This document shows positions 6,288 through 9,270 of a stretch of DNA of 9,270 nt, one piece after another. Location: positions 1 to 9,270 of the forward strand of contig DJEU01000030.1 in assembly GCA_002431395.1 (NCBI GenBank), in the 5' to 3' direction. The position numbers and the translations under genes were made by a program. The notes under the pieces are model-generated. The model saw nothing but the letters and a program-made list of their open reading frames with translations. It was not told the origin of the DNA and did no database searches. This DNA is from Lachnoclostridium sp. UBA5890. Its GTDB lineage: Bacteria; Bacillota; Clostridia; Lachnospirales; Lachnospiraceae. The stretch's first letter is position 1; each line of letters begins with the position of its first letter.

Positions 6288-7190
6288 CTACTTATTCATA
6301 AGATCATTATGAATGGTTCCTGCATAATTTACAACAGAACATTTGGTATCAAATTTCATTTCGCCGGTTACTTTTCCATTTTTCATATCAAGTTCCGTCA
6401 ACTGATTTTTATGGCATTCAAAATTCACCAGCGTTAAATTTTCAGGCAGTTTTACCGCCTTCAGTTGATTTTTTTCACATGTGAAACTGCTTAACTTAGT
6501 ACACGCCGATACATCCAATTCCGTCAACTGATTTCCTCCGCAACTCAGTATCTGCAATTCCGGATTGTGGGAAACATCCAGAGTTTTCAATTTTCCCTCT
6601 CCAATAATCAGCATCCGCAGCTTCGATAAATTAGATACATCTATTGCTGAAATACCTCGAATTAAAGTAAGTTCTTCTAATTGCTTATTGTGAGAAACAT
6701 CAATATTTTTCAGTGATCGTTTTCCCACCATACTAACATCGGAAGAGATATACAATCTTTTTAATCTCACGTTTTCGTTTACATTAACATACGTAGTAAA
6801 TGTGTTATACAAACGTACACTTTGCAGCAATTTATTTTTACTGATATTCGGATTACCTATATTGATATTATTCATCTCTAATTTTTTCAAACAAGGGAAA
6901 TACTCGATACCTTTTAATGAATGATATTTTTTCCAGCCACCATTTCGTTTTGTACACATAATCAAAGAATCTGTGACCTCTGTTACCATAACGCGTTCCT
7001 GACGCGATAAATACCCATCCTTATTTAAGTCAAAATTTGTTTTGACACCTTTACGAAAAGCCGCGTCCGGGAAATTCTTTTTGGATATTTTAATGCCTTT
7101 TTCTGCTGCCTGTACCGGCTGTATTGCAGTCGCTCCTAAAGTGAAAATGAATGCCGCTGCAAGTACTGTAGTTTTAATTAATTTTTTCAT
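6288..7190 (-). CDS. Secreted EF-hand and leucine-rich repeat protein
   Basis: A 300-residue exported protein. Residues 1-28 are a signal peptide ending PVQA. Residues 36-66 hold an FPDAAFR motif and one consensus EF-hand loop, DLNKDGYLSRQE (54-65), with ligands D54, N56, D58, S62 and E65. This pair of elements commonly precedes LRRs in Firmicutes surface proteins. LRRs run from about 92 to 275. The last ones have an exact 21-residue period (201, 222, 243, 264) and a ladder of Cys (217, 238, 259) and Asn (220, 241, 262), a known LxxLxCxxN pattern. There is no LPxTG motif, membrane anchor or wall-binding domain, so it is probably secreted. ATG at 7190 is chosen over 7238: AGGAGA lies four bases upstream and the signal peptide follows directly. 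It is divergent from an AraC-type regulator that may control it. The binding target is unknown. Confidence 0.85.
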   Translation of the reverse strand: MKKLIKTTVLAAAFIFTLGATAIQPVQAAEKGIKISKKNFPDAAFRKGVKTNFDLNKDGYLSRQERVMVTEVTDSLIMCTKRNGGWKKYHSLKGIEYFPCLKKLEMNNINIGNPNISKNKLLQSVRLYNTFTTYVNVNENVRLKRLYISSDVSMVGKRSLKNIDVSHNKQLEELTLIRGISAIDVSNLSKLRMLIIGEGKLKTLDVSHNPELQILSCGGNQLTELDVSACTKLSSFTCEKNQLKAVKLPENLTLVNFECHKNQLTELDMKNGKVTGEMKFDTKCSVVNYAGTIHNDLMNK

Positions 7191-7228
7191 AAGTTCTCCT
7201 ATCCTACTTCTTATTTTCTTTGAAATTA

Positions 7229-7257
7229 AGCGTAACATAACCCCCAGAATTTGTCAA
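7229..7257 (-). promoter_or_regulatory. Sigma-A promoter of the EF-hand/LRR gene
   Basis: On the minus strand a perfect -35 box TTGACA (7257-7252) is separated by 17 bp from TACGCT (7234-7229), a poor -10 box (three of six) helped by an extended TGn in front. Such a strong -35 with a weak -10 fits a promoter that needs an activator. Transcription would start near 7222, about 32 bases before the start codon. Confidence 0.55.
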
Positions 7258-7289
7258 CTGAAAATGGCTTTTTTGGCAAGGCGGCAGTT
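7256..7289. promoter_or_regulatory. Possible operator between divergent promoters
   Basis: AACTG (7256-7260) and CAGTT (7285-7289) form an inverted pair flanking a 24-bp centre, in the short gap between the two -35 boxes (7258-7293). An AraC-family dimer bound here could contact RNA polymerase on both sides. The arms are only 5 bp, so this is a candidate only. Confidence 0.25.
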
Positions 7290-7293
7290 TTTC

Positions 7294-7322
7294 TTGACAT
7301 TCCTTCCAATTTATGTAATAAT
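7294..7322 (+). promoter_or_regulatory. Sigma-A promoter of the AraC-family gene
   Basis: A perfect -35 box TTGACA (7294-7299) is followed after 17 bp by AATAAT (7317-7322), five of six matches to the -10 consensus, with an extended TGn just before it. Transcription would begin near 7329, about 26 bases before the AGGGAGG ribosome binding site of the regulator. Confidence 0.7.
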
Positions 7323-7370
7323 CATAATACGGTTATTTTAGATATGTTTTACATAGGGAGGAAGTTATAT

Positions 7371-8177
7371 ATGAGCCAGCAGGTAAATTCTAGCATAAAA
7401 CCATCAAATGACAAATTCGTTCTGGCAAACAAATGCGAAAACACGGGAATGTCTTTCCCGATGCATCACCATTCAGAATACGAATTTTACTACGTATTAG
7501 AGGGCGAAGGCCGTCTCTTTTTGGACAACGCAATTTATACTGTTGTCCCTGGACTGCTCTGCTTATTTTCCCCTCACAATGGACATTCTGTTCGCATTCC
7601 TGCAAATATTCCATATCGGAGAATCACCCTAAATTTTTCCAAATTTTATCTTCCCAAAACTCCGTTATTGACAAATCATACTCATTTTAAGCCGATTGTT
7701 TTATCGGAAAATGATCGCCTGACTTTTTGCCGGTTATGTAGTGAATATACAGCTGCTTCCTATCAGCTCAATGCACCGGAAGATTTAAAAACCGCTTTAA
7801 TTTCTGACATTTTATCCATGTTTTTACCGACTACAGAAATATGCCAAAACAGTTCTCCTGTGCTATCCAAAATTCAAGTTTATGTTCACCATCACACTCA
7901 CGCCAAACTTAGCTGTAATGAAATTGCGGATGCCATGCATTATAGCGTACGACAATTAAATCGTATATTTGCGGAAACCTCCGGCGAGACATTGTATCAA
8001 TACATTGCCCGGGCAAAAGTTTCCCGTATTCAGGAACTTCTTACCCAAGGCTTTTCCCCTGCTTATATCAGTGAAGAACTCGGATATAGCAGCCCCGCAT
8101 CACTAACTCGTTTTTTCAAAAGCGAAGTCAGCCTGACACCACGTGAATGGCTTGGAAAATATGAGCAGGGATCCTAG
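7371..8177 (+). CDS. AraC-family transcriptional regulator with cupin sensor domain
   Basis: A 268-residue cytosolic regulator. The N-terminal half is a cupin-type ligand domain: HHHSEYEFYYVLEGEG (32-47) and, later, the LFSPHNGHSV strand, which are the usual landmarks of sugar-sensing AraC regulators. The C-terminal 100 residues (about 168-265) hold the two helix-turn-helix motifs: LSCNEIADAMHYSVRQLNRI (first) and SPAYISEELGYSSPASLTRF (second), followed by the conserved LTPREW end. The length is typical for this subgroup. ATG at 7371 is chosen because AGGGAGG lies nine bases upstream; a longer in-frame reading from 7251 would cover the promoter. It faces away from the EF-hand/LRR gene across a 180-bp gap with two promoters, a layout typical of a regulator controlling its neighbour and itself. 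The inducer is unknown. Confidence 0.9.
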   Translation: MSQQVNSSIKPSNDKFVLANKCENTGMSFPMHHHSEYEFYYVLEGEGRLFLDNAIYTVVPGLLCLFSPHNGHSVRIPANIPYRRITLNFSKFYLPKTPLLTNHTHFKPIVLSENDRLTFCRLCSEYTAASYQLNAPEDLKTALISDILSMFLPTTEICQNSSPVLSKIQVYVHHHTHAKLSCNEIADAMHYSVRQLNRIFAETSGETLYQYIARAKVSRIQELLTQGFSPAYISEELGYSSPASLTRFFKSEVSLTPREWLGKYEQGS

Positions 8178-8189
8178 TATTTCCTCTTT

Positions 8190-9270
8190 CTAACCACAAA
8201 TTGATATCTTTCTTTTCGCTCTCCATTTTTCAAATGGATGATCGGGATCTCTTACCCCACAAATCTCAAAATAATACGTCTTCCCTGGCTCAAGGTGTTT
8301 AATCATCACTTTCCCTTTGCTTTTGTTACAGTATTTTTCATCACAAAAGCTCATATCCTTATATACGGAATAGCGTATCGCATGCGCCTCTAAAAGCACT
8401 TTTGCCTGACTGCTGTCAAAGCTAACCGTCGCCGTTCCCGTCTTTTTGCTCTCCACCTTATACTTATACCATGTCGCATAAAATTTTGCCTTTTTCTGCC
8501 CGCTCTCTACTTTTTCTACATCCGCATACATTTTATCACTCCATCCCATAAAAACATACCCTTTTCTCTTTACCGTTTCCGGAAGAGTTACACTATCACC
8601 AAACCGATAAGTCCGAGGCAGTTTTTTCGTTTCCTGACCTTCTCGCAGGTCATACTGTATCGAAAGTTTTTTTCTTGTCGATGTTCCCGTCTTTCCTGCT
8701 GGAATTGTCTTCGTTTTCTTCCCATCTACTCGCCATGTGACGTATTTTTTGTACCATGGCATATAGCATGAAATTTTAGAATTATTTACAATTGTTTCCA
8801 GCGCCGGACAATCTCGAAAAGTATTAAAATTCCATTCTTTCAACCGTTCTGGCAATGTAATTTTTTTTAATTTATGACAACTTGCAAACACAGATTCACT
8901 TATTTCAACTACAGAGTCTGGAATATCTATCTCTTCCAAACTTATGCAACTTGCAAATGCACTGTACCCAATCACTTGCAACCCTTTCCCAAACCGAACC
9001 TTTTTCAGTTTATAACACCCCGCAAATGTAGTATCCCCGATTTCTGTCAAACTATCTGGCAAAACAACTTCTCTTACAGATTCAAACTTTCCTATTCCTA
9101 ATGGTGTAATTTTAGTAATTCCCTCTTTAATAATCAATTTCTTAATTTGTGATTTCTTTACTTCTTTTCCGTATTTAATAGCCTCCTCTGTTTCTCCATT
9201 TCCGGATATAACAAGAGTATCTCCATTGATTACCTCATACTTAATATTAGTTTTTGCCATTGCTTGTGCG
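8190..9270 (-). CDS. Surface LRR / InlB B-repeat / Fn3-like protein (5' end outside window)
   Basis: At least 359 residues, with the true start beyond the window. An ATG at 9260 exists, but it has no ribosome binding site in the visible bases and the frame stays open upstream, reading A-Q-A just before that Met. That looks like the AxA end of a signal peptide, so the protein is probably exported. Numbering from this Met, BspA-type LRR_5 repeats cover about 38-160, with LPDSLTEIGDTTFAGC (67-82), LQVIGYSAFASC (94-105) and IPDSVVEISESVFASC (113-128). An InlB B-repeat (Listeria-Bacteroides repeat) follows at 198-264, with the typical KGYVFMGWS and YATW landmarks. An Fn3-like domain at about 268-355 ends in EPGKTYYFEICGVR. 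No anchor is seen at the C-terminus. Such proteins usually bind host or microbial surfaces. It converges on the AraC gene with 12 bp between the stops; no clear terminator is seen there. Confidence 0.85.
   Translation of the reverse strand, partial: AQAMAKTNIKYEVINGDTLVISGNGETEEAIKYGKEVKKSQIKKLIIKEGITKITPLGIGKFESVREVVLPDSLTEIGDTTFAGCYKLKKVRFGKGLQVIGYSAFASCISLEEIDIPDSVVEISESVFASCHKLKKITLPERLKEWNFNTFRDCPALETIVNNSKISCYMPWYKKYVTWRVDGKKTKTIPAGKTGTSTRKKLSIQYDLREGQETKKLPRTYRFGDSVTLPETVKRKGYVFMGWSDKMYADVEKVESGQKKAKFYATWYKYKVESKKTGTATVSFDSSQAKVLLEAHAIRYSVYKDMSFCDEKYCNKSKGKVMIKHLEPGKTYYFEICGVRDPDHPFEKWRAKRKISICG

Noticed and set aside
8222..8238. Hairpin TCCATTT-TTC-AAATGGA as a terminator for the AraC gene
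   Set aside because: The stem is AT-rich and no T-tract follows on either strand; it lies well inside the opposing LRR gene.
1..9270. CRISPR array, tRNA/rRNA genes, insertion sequence ends or phage genes
   Set aside because: No regularly spaced repeats, no cloverleaf-like or rRNA-like segments, and no transposase, integrase or structural phage genes were seen.

Overview
The window looks like chromosomal DNA from a gut-type Clostridia, most likely Lachnospiraceae. The evidence is strong AGGAGG-type ribosome binding sites, consensus sigma-A promoters, and secreted proteins of kinds common in that family: BspA-type leucine-rich repeats (LRR), bacterial Ig-like domains, an InlB B-repeat and EF-hand/LRR modules. 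The assignment is inference; no rRNA or other marker gene is present. Nothing seen here (transposase, integrase, tRNA, CRISPR) marks a mobile element.

Layout. (a) 1-170 is an AT-rich leader with a 10-bp direct repeat. It precedes a secreted two-domain Ig-like protein (171-878, +). (b) On the minus strand, 5745 down to 875 forms a tight five-gene operon behind an excellent promoter (5717-5745). In transcription order it holds a truncated RhuM-type domain, a secreted SGNH-hydrolase-like protein, a cytosolic LRR protein with a helical C-terminus, a metallopeptidase-like/vWA protein, and a MoxR-type AAA+ ATPase. Junctions are 14 nt, 12 nt, a 14-nt overlap and a 4-nt ATGA overlap, so the last three genes look translationally coupled. 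(c) 5749-6183 (-) encodes a small membrane-anchored protein of unknown function. (d) 6288-7190 (-) is a secreted EF-hand plus LRR protein. It is divergent from an AraC-family regulator (7371-8177, +), and back-to-back promoters lie between them. (e) 8190-9270 (-) is a surface LRR/InlB-repeat/Fn3-like protein whose 5' end lies beyond the window.

The most interesting unit is the operon in (b). A MoxR ATPase and a vWA partner are an established pair (the RavA-ViaA and CbbQ-CbbO type of ATPase-driven remodelling machine). Here they are joined by a leaderless LRR protein that could serve as the adaptor or substrate-recognition part. The target of the machine cannot be read from the sequence.

A second notable point is the convergent junction at 875-878. 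The two genes overlap by 4 bp at their stop codons. The intrinsic terminator of the Ig-like gene lies at 917-947, inside the last codons of the ATPase gene on the other strand, so one DNA stretch encodes both a protein C-terminus and an RNA terminator.
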